From positions 22,723,932 to 22,787,931 of the forward strand of contig NC_023753.2 in assembly GCF_000499845.2 (NCBI RefSeq): a stretch of DNA of 64,000 nt. The letters run 5' to 3'. Both the position numbers and the translations under genes were made by a program. Origin of the DNA: Phaseolus vulgaris (taxonomy: Eukaryota; Streptophyta; Magnoliopsida; Fabales; Fabaceae). Positions 31,376 to 42,794 of the stretch are shown here, one piece after another. Numbering within the stretch: position 1 is the stretch's first letter; each line of letters begins with the position of its first letter. The notes below the pieces were generated by a model that saw only the letters and a program-made list of their open reading frames with translations, was not told the DNA's origin and ran no database searches.

Positions 31376-32484
31376 TGTGTAGAGAATGGGAGCTTTGATG
31401 TTTCAAATCCATGATGAAGCTTGAAGCTGTGCTACTTTTGGTTTTGGTTTAGATTAGAGTGTTTAGAATCTATGTAAAAATCAGTTCTTAACCCTTGCAC
31501 AAAGCTTGCCCAATCTGTTTTAAAAAGAAAAGTTTTTTCTAAGCAAAGAGAAAAACAATCGGTTGAATTATCGAAATAATCGGTTGTTTGTCACTTGGCT
31601 TGTTTAATGGTTTTAAAACTGTTTTTGACTTGGTTATGTAACTGCCTAACCAATTCAACCAGTTAAAACATCTTTTCAACCGGTTGATTGTAACATTTCC
31701 CAACAGTTTTTTGAAAACCTGTTAATCTGTTTTGGGTGTGATCAAAACTGCTTTGGCTCATAAATGCTGCCTAGAACGACTAGTTTTTTAGTGCTATAAA
31801 TATAGCCTTTCTTTCAAAACAAATACAAGTCCTTACACTATTTGAAATCAAAGTGAGATTGAGATTAGTTTTGAAAGAAGTTTTCAAAAGTTTGCAAGAT
31901 TGTTGTTTAGCTTTGCACTGGTACAAGATCTGATCATAGGAGTTCCTAGTTTCTGTAATCTCAGGTGTTTTATATTCCTTTCATTATTCTTGTAATTGTA
32001 CTTTTATAAACTTGTAAGTGTGTGTGAAATCCTGCAAAGTCAGAGGGTGTTCTGACTTGAGGTGTGTGGTTGCAAAGAGGGTGAGTGGGTCTTGTGGTTT
32101 TCAAGGTCACCTCTTTGTGGTTGTGTTGTTGTAATCTGTGTGTGATTACTAGTGGAACCCAGTGGTTGTTCTGAGAATTGGATGTAGCTCAAGGTTGAGT
32201 GAACCAATATAAAATTGTTTGTGTAAATCTCTCTCTCTCTCTCTCACAACTTATAACTGTTTGTTTTTAATTTGGTTTTGCTGCTACTATAAACAACCGG
32301 TTAAAACGTATTTTTAACCGATTAAAATTTTGATAACAGCTTCTTAATCATCGTTTGATTGCTTTCCTTGATTGCTTTATCTGTGAATTGTATTAAAGCT
32401 TCATTCCTAATCAATCTTTGCGAAAATCTTTGATAAACAATTCAGCCCCCCCCCCCCCTCTTGTTTAAGCCATCAATTCTAACA
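31376..32484 (+). repeat. COP-3 5' LTR
   Basis: 1109 bp ending CAATTCTAACA before the PBS (ATTGGCATCAAGAGCTAGG). A GCTATAAATATAGCC TATA element lies near 31794. A CT microsatellite (about 32227-32244) and an expanded C-run (32448-32458) lie inside. Palindrome pair 31553/31574. Confidence 0.88.
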
Positions 32485-32548
32485 ATTGGCATCAAGAGCT
32501 AGGTTCTTGAAAAATATTCAAGTTTCTATTTTTCTGAATTATTTTTTA

Positions 32549-33501
32549 ATGGCTAGCAAGTTTTCTTTTGGGGAAGGTGCCTCTTTAAACAAACCACATT
32601 TGTTTTGTGGTGAAAATTATAAGCTTTGGTGTATAAGAATGAAATTCTTTGGTGATTCATTAGATAAAGAAATCTGAAATGTTATTTCAAACAATGCTTT
32701 CATACATGCCTGAAAATAATTCCGCATCTTATAAAACTGAAAGAGACCACCTTGATTGTATAGCTAAGAACATAATTGTCTCTCCCCTTGATTCTGATGA
32801 ACTTCTCAAGGTTTCAGAATGTATCTCAGCCAAAGAAATGTGGGATTCTCTTTTGAAATATCACAAGAACCCAAGGAGTGCCTGACTGGACAAGGATGAG
32901 TCCTCTGCTGAATCATCTTCTTCAGAATTCAAGATGGAGGTCTGTCTTATGGAAAAAGAAGAATCTGTGTCAAACCAAGTAAATACATCTTCTTCAAATA
33001 ATAGTGAAAATTATTTTCAACTTCTTAATGTTTTTCAAGAGACTCATGAAGAAGCTAAAAGATTAACCCTTTCAAATAATTAGTTGAAAAGTGAAAACAA
33101 ATGGTTGAAAGAGAAAAACGTCTTGAAAAAGATTTGAATAATTCAAATGCTGATTTTGAAAATCTTGAAATGAGTTATCAAAACTCCTCTTGTAAGTGTG
33201 ATTCTAGTATTTGCAAAAATTGTGAATCTCTTCAAAAAAAAGTTTTGTATCTTGTGAAAACTGTTGACACAATTTCAAAAGGCAAATCAAATCTTGAGAA
33301 TGTTTTAGCATCTAAAAAGTGTGTTTTTGGTAATCTGGTTTGGGTTTTAACCCACAAAGCAAAAACAATAGTTGTTCAAAACCTTTTTCAACCATCACAA
33401 AAAATCAATTAAAATGGGTTCCTATGAATCCTAAGGTTCCTTGGAATCAAATTAACATTCATGGACCCAAATTTGTAAGGGGACCAGATCTTGCCACTTG
33501 A
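32549..33501 (+). pseudogene. COP-3 Gag, short form, broken
   Basis: Starts MASKFSFGEG and has the copia Gag N-terminus (FCGENYKLW, AKEMWDSL). It is interrupted by stops at 32677, near 32884 and near 33082. Like COP-2 and COP-6 it lacks the central UBN2 half and first knuckle: MWDSLLKYHKNPRSA runs into the Ser-rich segment. The second knuckle is also lost to a deletion near 33400. The candidate donor is GTAAAT (32980), a degraded GTAAGT. The acceptor TTTTGCAG ends at 33516. Confidence 0.8.
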
Positions 33502-33516
33502 TTTTTAATTTTGCAG

Positions 33517-36500
33517 GATTGCTTGGTGAGAAAACAACATTAGTGGTACCTAGACAGTTGTTGCTCCAAGCATATGATTGAGGATGCATCCAAATGCATC
33601 AACATTACTCTCAAACAGGAAGGGCATGTGACCTATGGAGACAACAAGGGAAAAATCCTAGGTAAAGGTACCATAGGCAATGAAAACAATTTTCTAATCC
33701 ATGTTGTGCTCTATGTAGAAGGACTTAAGCAGAGCCTGCTTAGCATCAATCAGCTCTCTGACAGAGGCTACCAAGTTACCTTCAAAACAAACTCTTGTGA
33801 GATTCGCCTGCCAAACTCAAAGGAAGTTCTTCTTGTTGGTAAGAGATTAAAAATGTCTATTTGCTTGATATTTCTAACTATATATCAATTAGTTGTCTTC
33901 TAACAAAACATGAGGAATCATGGTTTTGGCATAGAAGAATTGCACACATACATATGCATCATTTGAATAAACTGGTTTCAAATGAACTTGTACTTGGCTT
34001 ACCCAAACTCAAGTTCGAGAAGTAACATGTGTGTGGGGCTTGCCAAAAGGGGAAACAATCAAGAAAATATTTTAAACTGAAAAACTTTGTTTCAACTTCA
34101 AAACCTCTTTACACATGGATCTTTTTGGTCCTTCTAGGACTATGAGTCTTGGAGAAAATTTGTATGCTCTTGTGGTTGTAGATGATTTTTCTAGGTTTAC
34201 TTGGACCATTTTCCTACACTCAAAGAAGGAGGCCTATCCTGAATTCAAAATGCTAGCAAAAAGGTTGCAAAACACATGTTGCGGCAACATTGGAGCAATT
34301 AGAAGTGACCATGGTGGAGAATTTCAAAATGAGAAATTCAACAACTTTTGCAACAAGCTAGGTATCTTCCGCAACTTCTCAGCACCAAGAACACCTCAAC
34401 AAAATGGAGTGGTGAGAGAAAGAATAGATCACTTGAAGAGTTAGCAAGGACAATTCTAAATGAATCATCCCTGCCCAAGTGTTTTTGGGCTGATGTGGTA
34501 AGCACAACATGTTATATGATGAATCGTGTGCTTATTAGACCAATCTTCCATATGAGCTACTGAATGGAAGGAAGCCTCACATAGGCCACATAAAAGTCTT
34601 TGGATGCAGATGCTACATCCTAAATAATGGTAAGGAAAATCTGGATAAGATTGATGCTAAGGCTGACAAAGGTATTTTTCTTGGATATTCTCTATCTAGC
34701 CATGCATATAGGGTTTACAACAAGAAGCTTATGATTGTTGAAGAATCTATGCATGTTGTTTTTGATGAAACTAACAAATCTGAGCAAGGTTTAGCAAAGA
34801 TCATCACTCAAGAAGATGAAAAGAACATCTTCTTGAAGAATCTGGAAAACAAATAGAAAATCAACCGGTTAATTCTGCGAAACAACCGATTGAAAATTTG
34901 CAGCAGAGTGATCTTCCAAAAAATAGAGGATTCCTAGAGATCTCTTTATTGACAACATCATTGGACAGATCAACAAGGCTGTGTCTATTAGAAGGAGTGT
35001 GGCAAACTTCTGCAACCATACAGCCTTTGTCTCCAAGATTGAACCAAAGTTAATCAATGATGCACTCAAAGATGAGCACTGGACAACAACTATGCATGAA
35101 GAGCTCAACCAGTTTGTGAGAAATGATGTGTGGTCCCTTGTCCCTAAAACAACTCAGATGAATGTGTTAGGTACAAAATGGGTTTTCAGGAACAAGTCGG
35201 ATGACTCAGGTGTTATCACAAGAAACAAGGGAAGGCTTATTGCTAAAGGTTACAACCATGAAGAAGGGATTGATTATAATGAGACCTTCGCACCGGTAAC
35301 AAGGTTAGAAGTTGTAAGACTTTTATTAGCTTTTGCTTGCATGAATGGTTTCAAATTATTTCAGATGGATGTGAAGAGTGCTTTCCTAAATGGGATTGTG
35401 AATGAAGAGATCTATGTATCACAACCACCTGGATTTGAAGATCTCCAATTTCCCAATCATGTATACAAGTTGAAGAAAGCCTTGTATGACCTTAAGCAAA
35501 CACCAAGGCAATGGTATGAAAGGTGAAGTTGTTTTCTTCTATCTCATCAATATGAAAGAGGGAAGATTGATAAAACCCTTTTCATTAAAAAAATTGATTC
35601 TGCTGTAATCTTAGTTCAAATATATGCGAATGACATTATATTTGGATCTTCTAATGAAAAATTGTGTGAAGATTTTGTAAAAGCTATGCAGGGAGAATTT
35701 GAGATGTCTATGATGGGGGAGTTTTCCTTCTTTCTTGGGCTGCAAATCAAGCAATCCAAAAAAGGCATCTTTGTGTGTCAATCCAAGTATTGCAATGACA
35801 TACTCAAAAAGTTTGAAATGGAGAGCTGTAAAGCTGCAACAACACCTATGTCAACAAATTGTTACTTAAGTGCAGATGAAGTTGAACCAGAAGTTGATCA
35901 AACTAAATACAAGGGGTTAATAGGTTCTTTACTATACCTTACTGCGAGTAGACCTGATATTATGTTTGTTATTTTCCTTTGTGCAAGGTTCCAATCCAGT
36001 CCTAAGGAATCCCATGTCAAAGCTGCCAAAAGGATCCTAAAGCATCTCAAAGGCACAACATCGGTGGGCTTATGGTATCCTTCTCACTCTCATATACATC
36101 TAGTAGGATACTCTGACTCTGATTTTGCAGGATGAAAACTAGATAGGAAAAGCACAAGTGGGACATGCCACCTGCTTGGATCAAGCTTCATATCATGGCA
36201 CAACAAAAAGCAAACATGTGTAGTATTATCAACAATTGAAGCTGAATACATAGCTGTAGGGAGCTGCTACGCACAAATCTTGTGGATCAAACAACAACTT
36301 GAAGACTTTGGATTGAAGATAAGCAAGGTTCTTTTGCTGTGTGACAACACAAGTGCCATAAATCTGACAAAAAATCAGGTTCAACATTCTAGGGCCAAGA
36401 ATATTGAGATTAGGCATCACTTCATTTGTGACCATGTCAGCAATGGAGATTGTGTGATTCAATTTGTTTCCACAAAAAGTCAACCTGTAGTCATTTTCAC

Positions 36501-36576
36501 AAAACCCTTATCCAAGGACAACTTTTATTATCTAAGGAATGAGTTGGGCATAATTGATATGCATGCTTTGTCTTAA
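33517..36576 (+). pseudogene. COP-3 Pol, broken
   Basis: All copia Pol domains are present in pieces: protease (WYLDSCCSKHM, with the active-site Gly of DSG changed to Cys), integrase (FGPSRTMSLG, RSDHGGEF), RT ([11 protein letters not shown]; the YVDD box reads YAND at about 35624) and RNase H (SDSDFAG, followed by a TGA at 36136). There is a stop at the acceptor-proximal end (TAG before WYLD), frame breaks near 33880, 34420 and 34550, a stop after WYER at 35526, and stops near 34855. Loss of a catalytic Asp in RT means it could not act even if read through. Confidence 0.88.
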
Positions 36577-36599
36577 GTTTTTTTTATCCTTCCTTTTGT

Positions 36600-36981
36600 C
36601 TATTTGCGAAGACAAATAGGGGGAGAAGTATGTTGGGATATGTAATGTTCTTATTATTTGCACTTTTATTGCTTTTGAACATTGTTATAAACTGCTATAA
36701 CTGGTTTAAGTTTGAAATTTTAAAATTGATAAAACTCTTATACAAAATTTCAACCGGTTATTCCTGCGAAATAACCGACTGTTTATATGTGTTTGCACCT
36801 TTGTATGTTGACTGGTTTCTCACACTGATTTAGTTGATGTTCCTCTTCGGAAATCACCTAGTGGGAACTGGTTTGTGGTGCTTGTTTGATTGGAATAAAT
36901 TATCCTGTATTTCAATGTTTGCTCATGAATGCATGTTTTACATATTCTAAACAAGAACATTCTAAAAAGCATCCTAAGAAT
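36600..36981 (+). promoter_or_regulatory. COP-3 hairpin, second polypurine tract and palindrome pair
   Basis: 36600-36619 is the conserved hairpin (CTATTTGC, GAAG loop, ACAAATAG) followed by a second tract, AATAGGGGGAGA. A palindrome pair starts at 36748 and 36769. The segment continues after COP-4 at 54064. Confidence 0.65.
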
Positions 36982-38049
36982 TGTTAGAAAGTATGGCTTT
37001 AAACTAGAGGGGGGTGAATGGTTTAAAGAGGGTTTTCGCAAACTTTTAAGCCAAGAATGAAATTACTTCGAGAATAACTTGATTAAGAAATCAGTTTGCC
37101 AAAACACAAAGCAAAAAGCACAGCACCAGAAAAACAATCGGTTGTTTATACCAGTTTACAAATATAAAACTGAAATTAAAGAGTTAAAGGATAGAGAGAA
37201 TGCACACAAAGATTTATACTGGTTCACTCTTAACCCAGAGCTACATCCAGTCTTCCCAGAAACCACTAAGCAATCAACCCTAGATCACTTACAACACAAC
37301 CAAAGAAGTGACCTTGATCCCCTTAAGACACACACTTCCTTTGGTCCAGCACAACACCACTAAGAATGCTGATCTTGATCCCCTCAAGAACACACATCAC
37401 TTCTCAACTATACACACAGAGTTTCTTTCAAAGTACAAATGATTACACTTGTTACAGAACAAATCTGAAATCAATACAAGATGAAAATCCTATCTCACAC
37501 TTTTTGATCAATGCAATCTCTAAGCAATTCTCAACTTTTCAAAAGCTCAATCTATGTAAAAAAACAAATATGTTTTTCTGTGATTAAAACAAAGTTGTTT
37601 GTTGCATAATCTTAACAAACTGTTAATTGCATTTAAAGATTGGTCAAAGCATTAAAAACTGGAGCGTAAACAGTTAGAAAAAGTTTTAATATTTAGTCAA
37701 AGCACAAAACAGTTTTCTGTTATGGTCCCAAAACAAACAATCGATTGTTTCAACGATTCAATTGATTGATTTGGTTTGACAGCAAGTCAACCATCAAAAA
37801 CAGTTTTCAACCTTTCTAAAAGCACCTAAGTATAAAACAATCGGTTGTTTTTCACTTAGTTTGAAAAACACTTTTCAATTATAAGGTTTGAGAATGCTTA
37901 TGCTTTGGATTCAATCAAGAGTGGATATATACAATTAATCTACCCCAGATCCTATCTAAAGACAGCTCAGCAACAACAAGCACATCCTGCCTTTCATCAA
38001 CCTTCAAAGGGTTTGGATTTTTCAAAGCTTGAACACACTTGATTCAACA
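36982..38049 (-). repeat. COP-4 3' LTR
   Basis: 1068 bp. It has one palindrome in the cluster near 37130 where the 5' LTR has three, plus a pair at 37735/37756. Confidence 0.92.
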
Positions 38050-38329
38050 ATCTCCCCCTATTTGATGAAGACAAATCTCTGGTTTCTTGTGTTGGATCTG
38101 ATTGAATTTGAAGCAGTACCTGCAAAAACAACATATATGCAATCCAATGCTTCTTACTTTGAAAGTGATTTCCAGACAAACAATCGGTTGTTTACTCAAA
38201 ACAATCGGTTGTTACTATCAGCAGAAGTAGAAACATGTTTGATATTAGAGATTTCAGCAGATTTAAACAGTTTCAGAGAAAGATAAACAAGAACCGATCA
38301 ATTCTCCCCCTATTTGTCTTCACAAATAG
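38050..38329 (-). promoter_or_regulatory. COP-4 polypurine tract, palindrome pair, hairpin and second tract
   Basis: Next to the LTR the minus strand reads AAATAGGGGGAGAT. A palindrome pair starts at 38178 and 38199. The hairpin at 38310-38329 (8-bp stem, 4-base loop) joins a second purine tract at 38303-38312. Confidence 0.75.
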
Positions 38330-38353
38330 ACTCTAACATGTATTAAAACAGAT

Positions 38354-39080
38354 TTAGGAAAGATTATGAAGGTCAAGGATACCTAACTCATTTCTTAGAA
38401 AAAAAAACCTCTCTTTTGGTAATGGTTTTGTGAAGATATAAGCTAACTGCAGTTTAGTCTCAACAAACTTCACTTCACAGTCCCCATTGCTTACATGATC
38501 TCTGATGAAATGATGACGTATCTCAATATGCTTAGTCCTTGAGTGTTGAATCTGATTTTTGGTAAGATTGATGGCACTTGTGTTATCACACATCAAAGGA
38601 ACCTTGTTGATTTGCAATCCAAAGTCTGCAAGTTGTTGTTTGAGACACAAAATCTGTGCACAACAGCTTCCAACAGCTATGTATCAGCCTCAGCAGTAGA
38701 GAGAGCTACACATGCTTGCTTCTTGCTATGCCATGAGATAAGGCTTGAACCAAGAAGCTAGCAAGTTCCACTTGTGCTCTTCCTATCTGGCTTGCATCCT
38801 GCAAAGTCAGAATCTGAATAACCAAGTAAATGAGTGGGAGAGTGAGAAGGATACCATAACCCAACAGTTGATGTTCCTTTGAGATATTTCAGAATTCTTT
38901 TTGCAGCTTTGAAGTGTGACTCCTTAGGATTTGCTTGATATCTTGCACAAAGACACACCGCAAACATAATGTCCAGTCTACTTGTTGTTAGATATAACAA
39001 AGAGCCAATCAAACCTCTGTATTTGGTTTGATCTACCCCTTTTCCAGCAACATCTGCATCCATGTAGCAGCTTGATGGCA
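38354..39080 (-). pseudogene. COP-4 Pol, 3' part (end of RT, RNase H)
   Basis: 39081-38758 (MPSSCYMDADVAGKGVDQTK, SDSDFAGCKPDRKSTSGTC) and 38650-38354 (CDNTSAINLTKNQIQHSRTK, LADIFTKPL-like LAYIFTKPL) are the tail of Pol. A break near 38760-38650 affects the ALSTAEAEY region (seen as SASAVERATHACF on the other strand). The rest of Pol lies beyond COP-5 at 48421-50742. Confidence 0.85.
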
Positions 39081-39085
39081 TAGGA

Positions 39086-40670
39086 TGTTGGGTCTATTAG
39101 TGTCTAAGTTCAAGAGGGGAGGGGTGAATTGAGCTTATAAAATTTTCGCAGGAACACACAATTTTTAGTATACCAGAGGCAAAAAGAACAGATTGTTTTT
39201 ACATGAAACAGATTGATTCTTCAGAGCAGTCTAGCACAATTTGAATTTGTTCAATGTAGAATTGTGATTAACAGAGAATTACAACAGAGTCAGATCAACT
39301 GAATATTATGAGGATGAAGGATACAGTTATGCTTAGAAATCAAACAAATTTACTCAACACAAGGTTCTAAGGAGAATGGTTCTTTCTCAGATTTTAATGA
39401 ATAGACCCGTTTGTTTACAGATCACTTAAACCATCATATAAAACTGCCTTGTTTGTGATTAGAAAGCTTTAACAAATCAGGAAGAACAGTTTTTACTTAA
39501 ACCCAGAATTAACAGATTCAATTTCAAAAGAACAGATTTAGTTCTTGACAGAATTAAGCAAAACCAGAAATCAGTGTAGGGATGAGAAGAAAGGCACACA
39601 AGTTTTTATACTGGTTCACTCATACAGAGCTACGTCCAGTCTCACCTTACCCCAAGGTGGAATCCACTAAAATAGTACCAATTACTTACAAACTTAGCAG
39701 TTCTTGAACACTACAAGAACAACACCAACAATGCTGAAAAACCCTATTTCAGCACACCTTGCACTCCAAGAAACCCTATCAAGGAGTGACTAACATTTAC
39801 ACCTTTACAAAACAGAATAAAGGAAAGATTACACCTGAAAAGAAGATGCAAGAACTCAAAACCAGTAGTTCAATTTGCTGCAGAACTGCACCAGCACCTT
39901 CACCAAGATCAAAGGTTTCCTAGAACAAGCACACTTGAAAATCTCTTTGGAAAACCTTTCAAAAATCTTTCAATCCTTCTTCTCACATGGAAATTGTTTG
40001 ATTTCTATCAAAAACGTAATTGCTCAGCCCTTTTTCATGTGAGAGAGACTTTTCTTTATATAGAAAACAGTTTCTAACTTCTTTTCAAAAATTAGTTGAA
40101 AAGCAATTATGAAAACAACAGATTCATTTTTGAACTTAACAGTTTTATTTTGTGAAAACCTCGCCAACTCAGCTAACTGAAATAACTGTCTGAGTTGTAC
40201 CTTTGGTGCCCTAACTAACTTGTGAAAAACCTTTCAGCTGACCAAAGAATAAACCTGTTCTTTCACAGTGAAACAAATTAAAAGATAGCAAACAGGCCAG
40301 CTCAGCTTTAACTGAAATAACTAACTAAGCTCTACCTGTGGTGCCCTAACAGAATTTTAGAAAAGCCTTTTAACAGAGAAGAAATAAACCGATTCTTTCT
40401 CCATAAAACAGATTTATTTTTTGTACTGATTTAAAACTTTTAAGAGCACTTTTAAAAGCTTTTCAAAAACCCTTTAACCACATCATGTGCTTGATCTAGA
40501 CTTGGTTAGGCATCTAGAATGGGTCATACAGCAAAAGACAACCTTACACAATTACAAGCCTACATACAAGATCATCTAAACCTATTACAAACTTCAAAGC
40601 AAACTAGCTATTTTTCTACATCAAACACACACAACACTAGGTAGAGAAGAGACTTCATCCATCTTCAACA
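39086..40670 (-). repeat. COP-5 3' LTR
   Basis: 1585 bp, plus-strand ends TGTTGGGTC and CATCTTCAACA. A minus-strand TATATAAAG element lies near 40053. Related but diverged motif pairs (GATTGTTT/GATTGATT, 39191 and 39211, 20 bp apart) replace the palindromes of the other copies. Confidence 0.85.
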
Positions 40671-40876
40671 ATCTCCCCCTGTTTGATAGAGACAAATCCC
40701 CTTTGCACAACATAGTTTGATGTTCACAATCTGTATTAGACTAGCTGCTAAAACCTGCACAGAATTTTTAGACATAAAAACCATAATAGAGCAGTTGTGA
40801 GTTTTGTGCTACCTTCATGTACCATGTAGCTTTCTGCGGCTGTTCTTCTCCCCCTTTGGATTCATCAAACAGAACA
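40671..40876 (-). promoter_or_regulatory. COP-5 polypurine tract and second tract
   Basis: The minus strand next to the LTR reads AAACAGGGGGAGAT. A second copy (AAAGGGGGAGAAG) lies at about 40845-40859 beside TTTGATGAATCC. So the double tract extends to this third family, though the hairpin is not obvious. Confidence 0.6.
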
Positions 40877-41046
40877 AAGCATGGGATAAAAACATACAAG
40901 CCATTCATCACAGTTCAAACTATAAATCCAGTATTAAGTTCTATTACAAACCTCAATGAAATCAACTAAAAACCAGTGCAGAATAAAGACAAACAGATTA
41001 ATTCCAAAAAGTTCAACATATAAAAGCTAAAGACTTAGATATAGGA

Positions 41047-42234
41047 TCACTTGTCATTGTAGTAGAGCTCAGCTAGCTGCACTTGAACTCCTTCAAGTTG
41101 ATCATCCAAGTGTTGAAACCTGGCGTAAGTCATTTCATAGTGTGCCTTCTGCTCATATGTGAGTGTGTCCAGCCTGCTTAGCACTTGTCTTTCAAACATA
41201 GACAGAGGTTCACCTCTGTACTCAGGTTCCTCATATGCAACCATTGCATTTTGACTTGTAGCAGCAATATCTTCATGTCCAGCAGAGTGTACTGGTGATG
41301 CATCCATGTTCTACACTCCATCAGCATTTTCTTCTTCATTTTCTGGATCAGCAGCTTCATTTTCAGCTCTGTTTGCAGCATTCCTTCTGAATATCCAGCT
41401 GTCATCTTCCTTTTGAAAGCCCATCTTCAAGAGAGTGGAGTTGTCTATTTCACTTGCTGCCTTAATGGTGTCATTTCTCTCATTTGTAGTGTCAACTTCA
41501 AAGTAATCAATTAGCTTTGACACAAAAATAGCATATGGAAAACGATAGTCTGGTAACCTTGTGGATTTGAGCATATGCTCAACCATTGTACTCACCCAAT
41601 TTACCTTGAGTTGGTTCATGATACAATACAGCAGAATCAAATCTTCTTCATGGAGAGTTGCATGATTACTTCCTCTTGGAGTAAGCTGCCAAGCAATGAT
41701 GTAGGCAAGGAGTCTTGGAATGATTGTGAGATTTCCAGCATGGAATCTAGCCACTGGTTCAGCAGGGTTTCTCACACAACTTCTGTAAAACTGCATCTTG
41801 TTGAATCCCTGAATTCCAACAGTGTTACCTTTGCTTACCTTCATTCCAGAATACTTGATTCCTCCCACATTACTCCATATTTCTCTAGTAATCTTCAGCT
41901 TCACACCTTTCACATGGGAGACCAAATTTTTGCCATCTTGAACCAAGTTGCTGTAGAAGACTTTCACCAAGTCTGGATAGACATTTCCAGTCATTTCTAG
42001 AAAGTTCTTCAGCTTTTGATGCTTGAGCAAGGTTTTTGCTTCGGTCAGATTTTCTTCTCTCAACCAAGAGAATTCCAGCACTTTGGGTGCATTGACTTGC
42101 TTTCTGCTTGTCTCATGGATGTACCTTGTCATTGCTTCAGAATCTCCAGCAAACCATTTCTCCAGAATACCTTGGTTGCTGCTGGATTGCTCCTTGGATT
42201 TCTTCCTTCTGTGTGATGAGGATGCCATGCTCAA
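41047..42234 (-). pseudogene. COP-5 accessory ORF3 (about 395 codons, one internal TAG)
   Basis: 42234-41311 encodes 307 residues and 41307-41047 a further 86 in the same frame, separated only by a TAG at 41311-41313 that the COP-1 homologue lacks. The N-terminus is basic (SSHRRKKSKEQSSSNQG). The middle has LEKWFAGD, YPDLVKVFYSNL, LVSHVKGVKL, FYRSCVRNP and LTPRGSNH, which resemble the Pfam putative plant transposon protein domain. The C-terminus (ERQVLSRLDTL, YARFQHLDDQLEGVQ) is probably coiled coil. It lies after pol and in the same strand, in the env-like position of Sireviruses. I see no signal peptide or membrane anchor. Function unknown; a structural or RNA-binding role is guesswork. Confidence 0.65.
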
Positions 42235-42794
42235 TCTGTTTTTCCCTGCACCAGTTTATTAACATACAATTCTAGAAAAAAAATGCAGTACAGATTATCA
42301 CTTAGAACAGAAATGAAACCTGTGGTGAAGCAAGTGTGAACCTGGACAGCTTATAGCATAAATGAGAAGGTGTGAGAGACAAGATGAATTGTGCTAGGTT
42401 TATATAGAATCATTAAATCAAATTTTGAAAATCACAGATTTTAATGAAGGAAAATTTGATCAGATTTTGGGAATTATGGGTTTTGAAGAAAAATCAAATC
42501 TATTAGATATGATACAGATTTTATTCCAATGGTGCAGTAGGTTCAGGTGTGGATTCACGTAAGAATATCTTGGAACCTGATTTTGGCAAACCAAATCTGT
42601 TGCACCTCCACAATATCCAATCAGTTAGGATACCCACACACTAATTGCCATAGGCCTGCTGGTTAATAACCGAAAAAGCAGTCAAAGATAAAGTGAGAGA
42701 GAGAAAAGTAAATCTTTCTCTTTCGTAGTCACAGCTGTGATTTCTGAAACAGGGAACAAAACATGTTAAATCATAAAACAACAGATTTAAATTT
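42235..42794 (-). other. COP-5 pol-ORF3 spacer
   Basis: 560 bp without an open frame. It could be the place from which a separate ORF3 transcript starts or is spliced, but I see no clear promoter. Confidence 0.4.

Noticed and set aside
32227..32244. CT microsatellites in COP-3 and COP-6 LTRs as a regulatory GAGA element
   Set aside because: Simple-repeat variation is an adequate explanation, and the COP-2 family lacks it.
41575..42000. 141-codon plus-strand frame across ORF3 (and its copy at 48087-48635)
   Set aside because: It is the complementary-strand shadow of ORF3, which has family-level similarity on the minus strand.
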